In this document: piece by piece, positions 32,010 to 41,705 of the stretch
Position numbering within the stretch: position 1 is the first letter of the stretch
How the letters are laid out: each line of letters begins with the position of its first letter
Assembly: GCA_045128915.1 (NCBI GenBank)
Contig: JBGVIT010000034.1
Coordinates: 1 to 64,000 of the forward strand
DNA length: 64,000 nt
Source of the DNA: RGIG9115 sp045128915
GTDB taxonomy: Bacteria > Bacillota > Clostridia > UBA1381
Direction: 5' to 3'
Notes under the pieces: model-generated
Seen by the model: the letters and a program-made list of their open reading frames with translations, nothing else
Database searches by the model: none
What the model was told of the DNA's origin: nothing
Program-made: the position numbers and the translations under genes

Positions 32010-34523
32010 ATGAAACAACTTCAAAAGATTATATCAATAGTATTAATAATCGTAATGATGTCAGGTACTCTTGTTTACGCAGATAATGAGAAAGCATACG
32101 AAATAAGTGGAGAGGCAAAATTACAGGAAGTTCTTACTGCACTTGATTGTTTAAAAGCCGGAGATTCTTTTTCAACTGAATACAATAAAGAAATTACAGA
32201 AGATGAATTTAACAAGATAATTTCAAATATTGTGGGATCTGAATATACGGATAAGTGCTCAGGTGAGTTCACATTTGCACGTGCAGTTCAAAAACTGCTA
32301 TCTTTTATGGGATACGACGTTAAAGTAAGAACTGTTGGACCTTATCCTACAGGACATATTGCTGTTGCTACAGAAATAGGAATGTTAGACGGTTTATCTG
32401 TAAATCAGAAAACAGCTTTTACAGTGGCAGATGCGTTAAGGCTTGTCTATAATAGCATTAATATAGAGCTTCTTGTTCAGAAAACTTTCAGTGGCAATAT
32501 AGAATTTGGAATAGATGAAAATAAAACTCTCCTTTCAGTCTATAAAAAGACGTATTTCGTTAAAGGTGTAGTTACGGATAATTCCATAACCGGTTATTAT
32601 GGTGAGTCGTCTCTTGATGATGAATATATAGCTATAGATGGAATTGTATATGCAGTAGATACTGCCGGTTATATAGACTTTTTAGGTAAAAAAGTTGGTG
32701 TATATTATAGAGTAAATGATTTTGCAGAAAATCAGATTGTGTATATGGAGGATATATCTGATAAAAACGATAGCATCAAAGTTCTTGCTAAAGATATAGA
32801 TGATTGTGTAAATGGAGTATTTACCTATTACGATGGTAATAAGCTAAAGACAATAAATATTCCTCCATCTGCTTATATAATATACAATAATATTGCTACA
32901 CGATATGAAGATGCTATATTCAAACCCGGTAGTGGAAGTGTTGAATTTATAGATAGTAATAGTGATAGAGTTTATGATGTCATTACAATAAAGTCGTATA
33001 CTAACATGATTATTCGTGACATTAATCCTGAACAAATGGAGGTGAAAGATGTTTCGGATAATTCTAAAAATATTGTATTCAAAGACAGAGATGATGATTA
33101 TATCATAAAAACCACATCTGGCGACGTGGTAGATTTTTCATATTTTGAGGCGTATGATGTTTTGAGCGTTGCAAAAGCAAAAAATAATGAATTCATTGAA
33201 GTTATTGTCAGCAATAAATTTGCTTCTGGAGATGTGAAAACGATTAATTTCCAAGGGACTCCAAAGATTGCCGAAATTGACAATAAGACTTATGCGATCG
33301 ATTCAAGCTATATAAACGTTGCTGAAGATATAAAAGCCGGTATGTATGGTACAGCGCTTTTGGACTTTGAGGGTGATATAGTATTCTTTGTGGATGAATC
33401 ATCAAATATGAGATATGGCTATATAATTTCCGGTAGCGAAATTGAAGGTGATTCTGATACTGAAATCAGGTTAAAACTTCTTACCCAAGAAAATAAAATT
33501 ACGCTTTATAATTGTCATGACAAAGTGTATATAGATGGAGTTTTGGAAAAAGGCAATACAAATATAAAGAGTGTCCTTGCACCTGCCGGAACATATACGC
33601 AACAACTTATTCGTTATCAGCTCAATGGTGATGGCAAAATCAGAAGCATAGATACGTATATCGATGTTACAGCAAGTACCCCGGCATATACTTCAAAAGA
33701 AAATTTTGATAGTGACCATTTGCGACTTATAGGAAAAAATAAAAGTGGTATATACTATAAGGCGTCTAATAGTATAGCAGCCGGAGTAATGGTAACAGGA
33801 AAAACAAAGATTTTTTCTGTTGGACCTGCAGGTTCAACAGACAAGTCTAAATTCAGGGTGACAAGCTCATCTTCTTTAAATAATGCAACTAATCAGGCTA
33901 CATATTCTGTTTATACAAGTGATAAAGAGTGTTTAACAGCAGAAGTGTTAGTTACAACGACAGATATAGAAAGAAAAACAAGTTCTCTTCCGTATTTGAT
34001 TAATGGCTTTGGAAAAGTTGTAGACGAAGATGGTGAAGTATCAGACGTTATATACTCAACATGGAATAAACAAGAGGTTGAAGTGATAGTAAATAATGAC
34101 TCTATACCTACCTTGTCTGTACAAGCAGGCGATGTAGCAAGAATTACGCTTGATAAAGATGGAAAAGCAGTGGCGATTTCTGTTGTTTATCGACCTGGTA
34201 ATTCTTTTTCAACCGGCGGAGCATGGAATACTGCGTATTATGGTGTAACAGGGTTAGTTTATAATTATTCACAAGGAGTTATTCAGGTAACTAAAAAAGC
34301 TTTGCCAGAATTAAGACGTGATAAAATTCCTGAAGACAGTTTGGTATTCCCTGATATAGCGCCAATTTACATTTGGGATAGTGATATGAATAAATTTTAT
34401 CCCGGAAGTACATCGGAGATATGTGATTATAAGCATGATGGTTCTCCTGATACTGTGTTGATGGTATCTAACACAGGAAATCCTGTCTTGATGGTTATAT
34501 ATAAACAGGAGGGCGGAATATGA
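32010..34523 (+). CDS. Secreted protein with SLH-like N-terminal region
   Basis: An 837-aa protein; ATG at 32010 follows AAGGAGG. Signal peptide about 1-24 (IVLIIVMMSGTLVYA). Residues about 80-150 (FTFARAVQKLLSFMGYDVKV, IAVATEIGMLDGL, TVADALRLVYNSI) resemble degenerate SLH repeats. The remainder, about 160-837, is rich in beta strands with alternating short turns and no catalytic motif I can name. It sits between an SLH protein and a large beta-helix enzyme and shares an ATGA overlap with the latter, so the three are coexpressed. Its role is probably structural or glycan binding. Confidence 0.75.
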   Translation: MKQLQKIISIVLIIVMMSGTLVYADNEKAYEISGEAKLQEVLTALDCLKAGDSFSTEYNKEITEDEFNKIISNIVGSEYTDKCSGEFTFARAVQKLLSFMGYDVKVRTVGPYPTGHIAVATEIGMLDGLSVNQKTAFTVADALRLVYNSINIELLVQKTFSGNIEFGIDENKTLLSVYKKTYFVKGVVTDNSITGYYGESSLDDEYIAIDGIVYAVDTAGYIDFLGKKVGVYYRVNDFAENQIVYMEDISDKNDSIKVLAKDIDDCVNGVFTYYDGNKLKTINIPPSAYIIYNNIATRYEDAIFKPGSGSVEFIDSNSDRVYDVITIKSYTNMIIRDINPEQMEVKDVSDNSKNIVFKDRDDDYIIKTTSGDVVDFSYFEAYDVLSVAKAKNNEFIEVIVSNKFASGDVKTINFQGTPKIAEIDNKTYAIDSSYINVAEDIKAGMYGTALLDFEGDIVFFVDESSNMRYGYIISGSEIEGDSDTEIRLKLLTQENKITLYNCHDKVYIDGVLEKGNTNIKSVLAPAGTYTQQLIRYQLNGDGKIRSIDTYIDVTASTPAYTSKENFDSDHLRLIGKNKSGIYYKASNSIAAGVMVTGKTKIFSVGPAGSTDKSKFRVTSSSSLNNATNQATYSVYTSDKECLTAEVLVTTTDIERKTSSLPYLINGFGKVVDEDGEVSDVIYSTWNKQEVEVIVNNDSIPTLSVQAGDVARITLDKDGKAVAISVVYRPGNSFSTGGAWNTAYYGVTGLVYNYSQGVIQVTKKALPELRRDKIPEDSLVFPDIAPIYIWDSDMNKFYPGSTSEICDYKHDGSPDTVLMVSNTGNPVLMVIYKQEGGI

Positions 34524-37500
34524 AAATAAAACGAATAAGTTATATTGTTTTAATTGTTTTTCTGCTTGTGCAGATGATCGGTACAAGTATTATCGTTGAG
34601 GCTGCTCCTAACACCAATCTTGTTAAAAATGGTGATTTTTCTGACGGACTTAGCGGGTGGTCAATGAGAGCCCCGGGTGAAGGTGCAACTGTTACTCTTA
34701 ATAAAACTGAAGGAGTAAATGGTTCGGCCTGCGCCTATGTAGATAAGGCTCAGGGAGCGGGTGATTTGCTTTTACCTATTTCCTGGGATGATTTGAATGC
34801 AGGGGATGTATTGCAACTCACTGCAAAGCTAAAGCTTAAAGGTGATTGCCCTAATGGTAAGACTACATCAACTGCAAAATGGTGTAGCAAAGACGCTGTG
34901 TTGGATACAACCGGCGTAACTGTTAAAATAGGTTCATGGACAACAGTAAGCTACACATACGTATTAACTGATAAGGTTTTGGCAAATGGGATGCTTATGT
35001 TGAGAGCTTCCCATCCAGGAACCACAGATTATTATAACGGCGGATATTATATTGATGATGTTGTAGTTGTAAAATCAAAAGAAGGCTCATTTTTCGGCGC
35101 TGATAAACGTTGGGAATATGATGAAGATTACATCGAAGAAACCGACCAAAGTAAGAATGATTTTGTCGACTATGATAATACTGCTGCAGATAAGCTTGCA
35201 CAGGTAATGGCATTTAAAACAGGTTCAGAAATAATGTTTGCACGTGCCAATAGAATTGATTTGGGTGATGGCATAAGACCTGTAAAAGTAAATAGTACTG
35301 TGATGATTCCGCTTCGGGTACTTGCAGATTCATTCACTATGATGGTGGAATGGGATAATTTGATGGATACTGTTACAGTATATGATTCATATTATCAGTT
35401 GAAATGCAGAGCAGGCAGCGATATTGCAGAGGTGCTTGATTTTACAACTCGAAAAACAAAAAGCATTAAGCTTTCTGTCGCGGCACAGACAATAAAGGGC
35501 GTTTTGTATTTTCCGGCAGATGCTTTTTGTAATGTGTTTGGAAAATTCAGTAATATATCAAATGATGGTCTTGTGTTGATAGGTGACGAATCAATTAATT
35601 TTACCGAGCAGGAAAAGCAGGTTGCTTCCGGATATTTTGAAGAAAGCCTTGAGACTATTAATCTTTATGTATCCCTCGACGGGAATGACGAAAATGACGG
35701 AACAAAAGCAAGTCCCTTTAAAACCTTAGAAAAGGCACGAGATTTCGCAAGAAACTATCGAGATAAAAATGTCGTAGTGAATGTGGCAGAGGGCGAGTAT
35801 GAGCTTGACCGAATATTGGACTTTACTACAGAGGATTCAAAGCTTGGTATGGCCCGTACAACTTTTAAAGGTGACGGCGATGTAATAATAAATGGCGGTA
35901 CTATTGCCCGCGGTTGGGAAGCATGCGGGGAAATGAACGGTGTTAGCGGTATATACAGATTGAAAATGGACAGTGTAAGGGATTATACAGCCATTTATGA
36001 AGATGGAGTTATGAGTGTGCAGGCAAGATATCCCAACGTGAACGATGAGGATATATCGAGTTCATATCTTGCGGTTATACAGGAGCCATTTCCTATAACA
36101 GGGAAAAGCAATGCCGGTCCTTTACAAAGCTTTTTGTACGACGAGCTTCCTGAACTTGCCAATCCGTCGGAAGCATATGTAAGGATTTGGCCTGGTGGTG
36201 AAAGCGGTGCATGGAGATGGCACTATCAAAGGCATCAAATTTCAAGCATTGATACAACTGCTAAAAAAGTAACACTTGCAACTAATGCCATCTATACATT
36301 AGGTACAGGTTCGGCTTATCACATTGAAAATGATATCAATCTCCTTGATGTACCGGGCGAATTTTATGTAGATAAAGCCGAGGGATATATATATTACTAT
36401 CCTCGTGATAAAAAGAATCTGGAAAATAATGTGGTATTTCCGGTTGCTGACGGTGTAATTAGAATAAAAGGCACAAATGAAGAGCCGGTATGCGGTTTGG
36501 AGTTTGTAAATCTATCTATTAGAAACTCTGACAGTATGTCACTTATAAATTCTACCGGTTTGAGAAATACAAAGATAGAAAACTGCAGAATATACTCATC
36601 AGGTTCGTACGGAATTTCCATGTCTGGTTATGTGCAGAATAATATAATCAAGGGCTGTGAGATATTTGATGTTGGTCATGGCGGAATAATGGTAAGTAAT
36701 GGCTCTACATATATGTCTATATCCAAATATAACAGGATTGAAAATAATCATGTTTACAGGATTGGACGTATTGTAAAAAATGGCTATGGAATTTATTCTA
36801 CCCATTCATCCAATACAACAATTACTCATAATACAGTACATGACGGACCAAGATTTCTTATCAGTTATTCCGGCGGAGGAAACGACGGAACTATTACCGG
36901 TGAAATGGATAAGATATATTCGAAACATAATCTGGTTGCATACAATGATTTGTATAACGGTATGCTGGAATCACAGGATGGTGGAATGTTGTACAATTTC
37001 CGATCATGGAGAAACCTCAATGTTTCAAATCGTGTTCATGATTCTGTATCCAAAAACAATTCTAAAACATCTTATATGATTTATGAACCGATATACAATG
37101 ATGATATGACAGATTATATTATCAATAGATACAATCTTTTGGATAATAACATTGAAGACGACGGCCAAATTTATGCAGCTATACGTCAAAAGGGTGCAGG
37201 TGGTTTGGTTGAAAACAATTTTGTTGTTTCGTCAGAGATGACAGAGGGTGTTTTGGGCTCAGATGTGAATGGTGATGGAAGAGCGCACGGATCCTATTTC
37301 TATAATAATATAGGATATACAATAAATACAGCTCCTATATATTCGAGACAGCTTAGTAGTGACAGCCAGAATAACATACTTGGCGCAGATAATAATATTT
37401 TTTATAACACTGAAAACATCTATACTCTTGATGCCAGCAGTGCTGTTAATACTCTTGACGAATTGAGATTATATAAAAATCTCCAGCTCGACAAAAACAC

Positions 37501-39067
37501 TCTGACTACCGATCCGAAATTTGTCGATTATGCAAATAACGATTTCAGACTTAGCTATGATTCTCCGGCTCATGCACTCGGAACAATTGATTTGAATATG
37601 CGTGACATGGGCGTTACATCTGAATTTAAGTTCGCAGACACAGAAGAAGAACTTAAATGGCTATATGTTAGATTTGACGGTGACACTATCGACCGTTCTT
37701 TCAGAAAACTGAATATAGGTGAGAGCATTTCGCTTAAAGTTAGTGCAAGAACAAAAACGGGCTATTTTGCCGACTTAAGCAATGCAAAGATCAGCTATAT
37801 ATCAGACAATAAAAATATAGCAACAGTTTCCGAATCGGGTGTTATAAAGGCGGTTTCATATGGTACTGCCAATATAATGGTTACTGTTACTAAGAATGGT
37901 AAAAGTTTATCTTTACCGGTTATTGTGATTGTCAGCGATAAAGTCTCCGTTAAAATCAAAAATGATGTTACAGCAATTGTACAGGGTGAAACCGCTAAAC
38001 TTGAATATACAACATATGGCGAACCTGGTATGGTTGCTGGTAAATCAAATGTAACCTATGCAAGCGCATCTCCTGATGTGATTGAAATTTCATCTACAGG
38101 AGTTATGATTGCAAAGAAAACCGGAGAAAGTGTAATAACCGTTAACGTAGTTAGCGGAGCATCTGTGGCAACTGCCAAGAAGACCTTTACCGTTACCGAC
38201 TCTGATATTTCTGAATATAATCTATTTATAGAAAAGCAAAAGATCAGAGTGGGTGAGACTCAACCTATTGAGGCATGGGCAGTAAAGAAAAACGGCAGAA
38301 TAGTTACACTAAACAGCAGCAACAGTAGTATAACCATTTCAGACCCCAAAGTGGCTAAGGTCGAGAATAACACCTTTGTAGGTGTTGGACATGGTAAGGT
38401 TACAGTTACATTAAATGTAAACTATTACGGTAAACTTATCAAAAAGTCAATAGAGGTGTTTGTTGTGGGAGCAGACGAGAATTATAATAATTACCATGTT
38501 CTCAAACTTTCAGATGCGGTAGAGAACGGGAAAATAATGGTCTACAACTCAGATACTTTTAACGCGATACATAACGGCAACTTAGATTCAAGGCCTGATT
38601 GTATTGATGGTACGGGCTTGATAATGGGAGATAGAAATACCATTGTTGATGACTGGTGGGTAAAGCGCCCTGAATGGGTATCCTATGAAAAAACATCAGG
38701 AGTCGACAATTCACCTTGCTTAAAGGTGAACGGAGTAGGAGGCGACGCAGATCTCTATCAAAGACCGTCAGCACTTGATGGCTCTCTTGTAAGCGGTAAA
38801 AAGTATATTATGACTGCCAAGGTTAAGCTTATAGATGGTGAAGCCAACGGTAGATTCATATGGGTATATAGACATGGTTTTAAGGACCAGGTTGCTACTT
38901 GGGTAACCAAGGAAGGTGTCCCACTTTCAACTGATGAATGGACGGAGGTCACATCTATATTCGAATACAATGGTGGAACCGGCTATCCTGATGTGGCATT
39001 GCGCGTGGCAGGAACAGCGTCGGGCTACTATCTGGATGACTTTGGCGTTTATGAGTATACAGAGTAG
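34520..39067 (+). CDS. Large secreted multidomain protein with GH141-like parallel beta-helix
   Basis: A 1515-aa protein with a signal peptide (about 1-29). Domains in order: CenC-like CBM (about 34-190, NLVKNGDFSDGLSGW); copper-amine-oxidase-N/stalk-like domain (about 238-357, MIPLRVLADSF); right-handed parallel beta-helix (about 381-1037) opening LYVSLDGNDENDGTKASPF and TLEKARDFAR, as in GH141 and related polysaccharide-acting proteins; two to three Big_2-like Ig domains (about 1053-1320); and a second CenC-like CBM (about 1345-1515, HNGNLDSRPDC). GH141 members are fucosidases or xylanases; catalytic identity is not proven here. It lacks SLH modules and may be wall-associated through its stalk domain. 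It starts inside an ATGA overlap. Confidence 0.82.
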   Translation: MKIKRISYIVLIVFLLVQMIGTSIIVEAAPNTNLVKNGDFSDGLSGWSMRAPGEGATVTLNKTEGVNGSACAYVDKAQGAGDLLLPISWDDLNAGDVLQLTAKLKLKGDCPNGKTTSTAKWCSKDAVLDTTGVTVKIGSWTTVSYTYVLTDKVLANGMLMLRASHPGTTDYYNGGYYIDDVVVVKSKEGSFFGADKRWEYDEDYIEETDQSKNDFVDYDNTAADKLAQVMAFKTGSEIMFARANRIDLGDGIRPVKVNSTVMIPLRVLADSFTMMVEWDNLMDTVTVYDSYYQLKCRAGSDIAEVLDFTTRKTKSIKLSVAAQTIKGVLYFPADAFCNVFGKFSNISNDGLVLIGDESINFTEQEKQVASGYFEESLETINLYVSLDGNDENDGTKASPFKTLEKARDFARNYRDKNVVVNVAEGEYELDRILDFTTEDSKLGMARTTFKGDGDVIINGGTIARGWEACGEMNGVSGIYRLKMDSVRDYTAIYEDGVMSVQARYPNVNDEDISSSYLAVIQEPFPITGKSNAGPLQSFLYDELPELANPSEAYVRIWPGGESGAWRWHYQRHQISSIDTTAKKVTLATNAIYTLGTGSAYHIENDINLLDVPGEFYVDKAEGYIYYYPRDKKNLENNVVFPVADGVIRIKGTNEEPVCGLEFVNLSIRNSDSMSLINSTGLRNTKIENCRIYSSGSYGISMSGYVQNNIIKGCEIFDVGHGGIMVSNGSTYMSISKYNRIENNHVYRIGRIVKNGYGIYSTHSSNTTITHNTVHDGPRFLISYSGGGNDGTITGEMDKIYSKHNLVAYNDLYNGMLESQDGGMLYNFRSWRNLNVSNRVHDSVSKNNSKTSYMIYEPIYNDDMTDYIINRYNLLDNNIEDDGQIYAAIRQKGAGGLVENNFVVSSEMTEGVLGSDVNGDGRAHGSYFYNNIGYTINTAPIYSRQLSSDSQNNILGADNNIFYNTENIYTLDASSAVNTLDELRLYKNLQLDKNTLTTDPKFVDYANNDFRLSYDSPAHALGTIDLNMRDMGVTSEFKFADTEEELKWLYVRFDGDTIDRSFRKLNIGESISLKVSARTKTGYFADLSNAKISYISDNKNIATVSESGVIKAVSYGTANIMVTVTKNGKSLSLPVIVIVSDKVSVKIKNDVTAIVQGETAKLEYTTYGEPGMVAGKSNVTYASASPDVIEISSTGVMIAKKTGESVITVNVVSGASVATAKKTFTVTDSDISEYNLFIEKQKIRVGETQPIEAWAVKKNGRIVTLNSSNSSITISDPKVAKVENNTFVGVGHGKVTVTLNVNYYGKLIKKSIEVFVVGADENYNNYHVLKLSDAVENGKIMVYNSDTFNAIHNGNLDSRPDCIDGTGLIMGDRNTIVDDWWVKRPEWVSYEKTSGVDNSPCLKVNGVGGDADLYQRPSALDGSLVSGKKYIMTAKVKLIDGEANGRFIWVYRHGFKDQVATWVTKEGVPLSTDEWTEVTSIFEYNGGTGYPDVALRVAGTASGYYLDDFGVYEYTE

Positions 39068-39290
39068 TAGATACATTAACAATCTTTTCCTTATTAAGGA
39101 AAGATAAATTTGACATTATATGTTTTGCATTTAAGAAAAATGTTTCGCTAAATATTATATATTAAAAATATAAGTATTTTGACTTGTTTTAAGTGTTTAG
39201 TAATACTTTAAATTCTTGATTGAGCCAAAAACTAAATTATGTTAAATTATGATATTTAGCGGAAAGCGCAAAATAGAAAGGAAGATTTTT

Positions 39291-41555
39291 ATGAGGAAAG
39301 TAATTAGTTTACTAATTATGAGTGCAATGTTTGCATCATTATGTGTAGTAAATGTTGCTGCACAGGTGCCTGAAACGAACATCATTCCTAATGGAGCTTT
39401 TGAAACCCAAGCAGATATTGATACCGCAGGAATATCAGACCAGCTTAAAATCACGCTGGCGCAAGGTGCTGGTTTTGATGGTAACAATTGTGCTGAAGTT
39501 GACAAAAGTCTGAAAGGCGTTGCAGGTGATGTAAGAATTTATGCACAAGAGCTTAAAGATGCAAAGAAAGGTGAAAAATACTATATATCCGCAAAGGTTA
39601 AAATGAAAAATGCGGGTGCAACTGCGACAGTAAGATGGGCGGTAGGATTAAGCGATAGTTCTCAGTGGTACGTAAATAATAGTAATTCACCTTTTAAAGG
39701 AACAAATTCAGCAGATCTTACTGTGACTGATGAATGGACATTGCTTAGCGATACCATTATTGTACCAAATGATTATACAAGGACAGAAACTCCGTTTTTT
39801 ATGTTAAGATTCACTTCTGATGACCAGGATGAGTGGTATCTTGACGATTTTAAAATAGTAAGCCTAACTGAGGGAAACCTTGTTTTGAATCCTAATTTTG
39901 ATGATGCTACAGTAGGATGGAGTGTGAGAGACACAAAAGATAATGGCAAACTTGAGGCACAGGCAACAGGCGGTGTTGACAATTCGGCGTGTATGAAAGT
40001 CAGCTGTGTAGGTTCAGCGGGTGATGTGATACAGACCCTCGATGGGATGAAAGATGCAAAGGCCGGAGATAAATACTATATATCAGCAAAGTTTAAATTA
40101 GAAAGCGGTACAGGAAGTGCAAGATTTGCTGCATTTCAAAATGGCACTGCCGGATATATTGCCAGTGCAGCTACTGATATAACCACTGCGTGGACTCCTG
40201 TAAATCTTTTGTTTACAGTAACGGCTAACTACACTCAAGCCCCTCAGCTTTATTGGAGAATAAATGGAACCGATACTGCGTATTATGTTGATGATGTTTC
40301 TGTTATCAAGGTAAGCAATAGTGACTTTCTTAATCCGAGCTTTGAGTATGGTTTAGAGGGCTGGTCGCAGAGCGGAACAGGGAATACGGTTGAGTTAATT
40401 AATGACGGTACCGCCGCAGATGGCGACTATTACGCAAAGATAACTGCATCAACGGTGACACCGGAACTTAATCAGAGTTATAATTTTGTTGCGGGTAGGA
40501 TGTATGAGGTTAAGGCTAAATTTAAGAGAGATGCAAACACAACCGATACTTTGTATCCGGAATTTAACACAGGCGCTTATACGTCAAACAACGGTTGGAT
40601 TGGCGGTGCTATTGTAACCGCTGACGATAAGAACTGGGTTGATGTAAGAGCAGCTTTTGTTGCAGATGCTACTGGTAATAAGAATGTAATGATGAGATTG
40701 AGAAATGCAGAGGGTTCAGGAAATAAGGCTGCAACATACACATATTGCATTGATGATTTTTCTATTACAGAATGCGAAAATACTTTTGAAGAGAATGCAA
40801 GCTTTGAAAATGGTTTTACAGGTTGGAGCTATAATAGCTTGAACCATGTACAAACTATTATTTCTGATGAGGCTGCAGATGGAAATAATTGCCTTCAGGT
40901 TTATGCAAAAAAAGATGCCCCCGATGTGATAGGTGTTTATCCTTTTATTGAGGGCGAAACATATGTGGTCTCAGCTAAGTTTAAAAACACAAGTGCGACA
41001 ACAGATGTACCTGTATATCCGCATTTCTTTTGCAACGGAGCTTGGAAAGGAATATCAGCGACTGTTGTTGAAAACGGATGGGTAGAACTTAAAACTACCT
41101 TTGTTGCTTCTTCTCCGACAGCAACCAATGGTACAGCTGTTTTTATAAGACAGAGAAATACTATTAACAGCGGTAATGCTGAAAAAGGATATATATATTA
41201 TATTGATGACTTTGCAGTTCGTAAGGTTGATACTACAAATGCTGTATGGCACGAGGCAACATATACAGGCTCTGCAAAGACAGCGGGCGTGCTTTCAGCA
41301 AATGTAGAATTATATAATAGAGCTGCAAGTGGAACGGCTCATGATAATTTTGCGTTTCTTGCTCTCTATGACGGAAACGGCAAATTGATTGCTTGTGATG
41401 TGGTAAATAATTTATATGCTGCAGGAACATCGGTAGGTACGACACAACTTACAGTTACAGTTCCTGCGGGTGGTAACGAAAATGGTTATGCAAGAGTGTT
41501 TGTATGGAATAAAGATTTTACACCATACAATGAACCAACAGAGATAAACGAATAA
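39291..41555 (+). CDS. Secreted protein with four CenC-like carbohydrate-binding domains
   Basis: A 754-aa protein; ATG at 39291 with AAAGGAAG upstream; signal peptide about 1-24 ending AQVPETN. Four CBM_4_9-like beta-sandwich domains start near residues 26 (IIPNGAFE), 195 (LVLNPNFDDATVGW), 343 (FLNPSFEYGLEGW) and 496 (EENASFENGFTGW), each ending with YYxDDFxI or similar. A C-terminal Ig-like domain (about 650-754) follows. There is no catalytic domain, so it is probably a soluble or wall-bound glycan-capture protein. It is preceded by a 223-base gap with no other gene and followed by a very stable hairpin. Confidence 0.82.
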   Translation: MRKVISLLIMSAMFASLCVVNVAAQVPETNIIPNGAFETQADIDTAGISDQLKITLAQGAGFDGNNCAEVDKSLKGVAGDVRIYAQELKDAKKGEKYYISAKVKMKNAGATATVRWAVGLSDSSQWYVNNSNSPFKGTNSADLTVTDEWTLLSDTIIVPNDYTRTETPFFMLRFTSDDQDEWYLDDFKIVSLTEGNLVLNPNFDDATVGWSVRDTKDNGKLEAQATGGVDNSACMKVSCVGSAGDVIQTLDGMKDAKAGDKYYISAKFKLESGTGSARFAAFQNGTAGYIASAATDITTAWTPVNLLFTVTANYTQAPQLYWRINGTDTAYYVDDVSVIKVSNSDFLNPSFEYGLEGWSQSGTGNTVELINDGTAADGDYYAKITASTVTPELNQSYNFVAGRMYEVKAKFKRDANTTDTLYPEFNTGAYTSNNGWIGGAIVTADDKNWVDVRAAFVADATGNKNVMMRLRNAEGSGNKAATYTYCIDDFSITECENTFEENASFENGFTGWSYNSLNHVQTIISDEAADGNNCLQVYAKKDAPDVIGVYPFIEGETYVVSAKFKNTSATTDVPVYPHFFCNGAWKGISATVVENGWVELKTTFVASSPTATNGTAVFIRQRNTINSGNAEKGYIYYIDDFAVRKVDTTNAVWHEATYTGSAKTAGVLSANVELYNRAASGTAHDNFAFLALYDGNGKLIACDVVNNLYAAGTSVGTTQLTVTVPAGGNENGYARVFVWNKDFTPYNEPTEINE

Positions 41556-41568
41556 TTTTAAAAACTAA

Positions 41569-41600
41569 GATATAGGGGAAACTACGGTTTCCCCTATATC
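41569..41600. terminator. Perfect 14-bp hairpin with a UACG tetraloop
   Basis: GATATAGGGGAAAC (41569-41582), TACG, GTTTCCCCTATATC (41587-41600): 14 perfect pairs closed by a C(UACG)G tetraloop, one of the most stable RNA loops. The following bases are GAAAAATTT rather than a T-run, so it may act as an RNA-stabilising 3' end or processing barrier rather than a classic terminator. It lies 14 bases past the stop codon of the CBM protein. Confidence 0.7.
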
Positions 41601-41705
41601 GAAAAATTTAACATGTATGATTGATTAAAAACATTAACTTTGAAAATAATATTGAATTAAATATTCGATGTAATATATAAACACAACAAGAAAGGTGAGA
41701 ATTAT

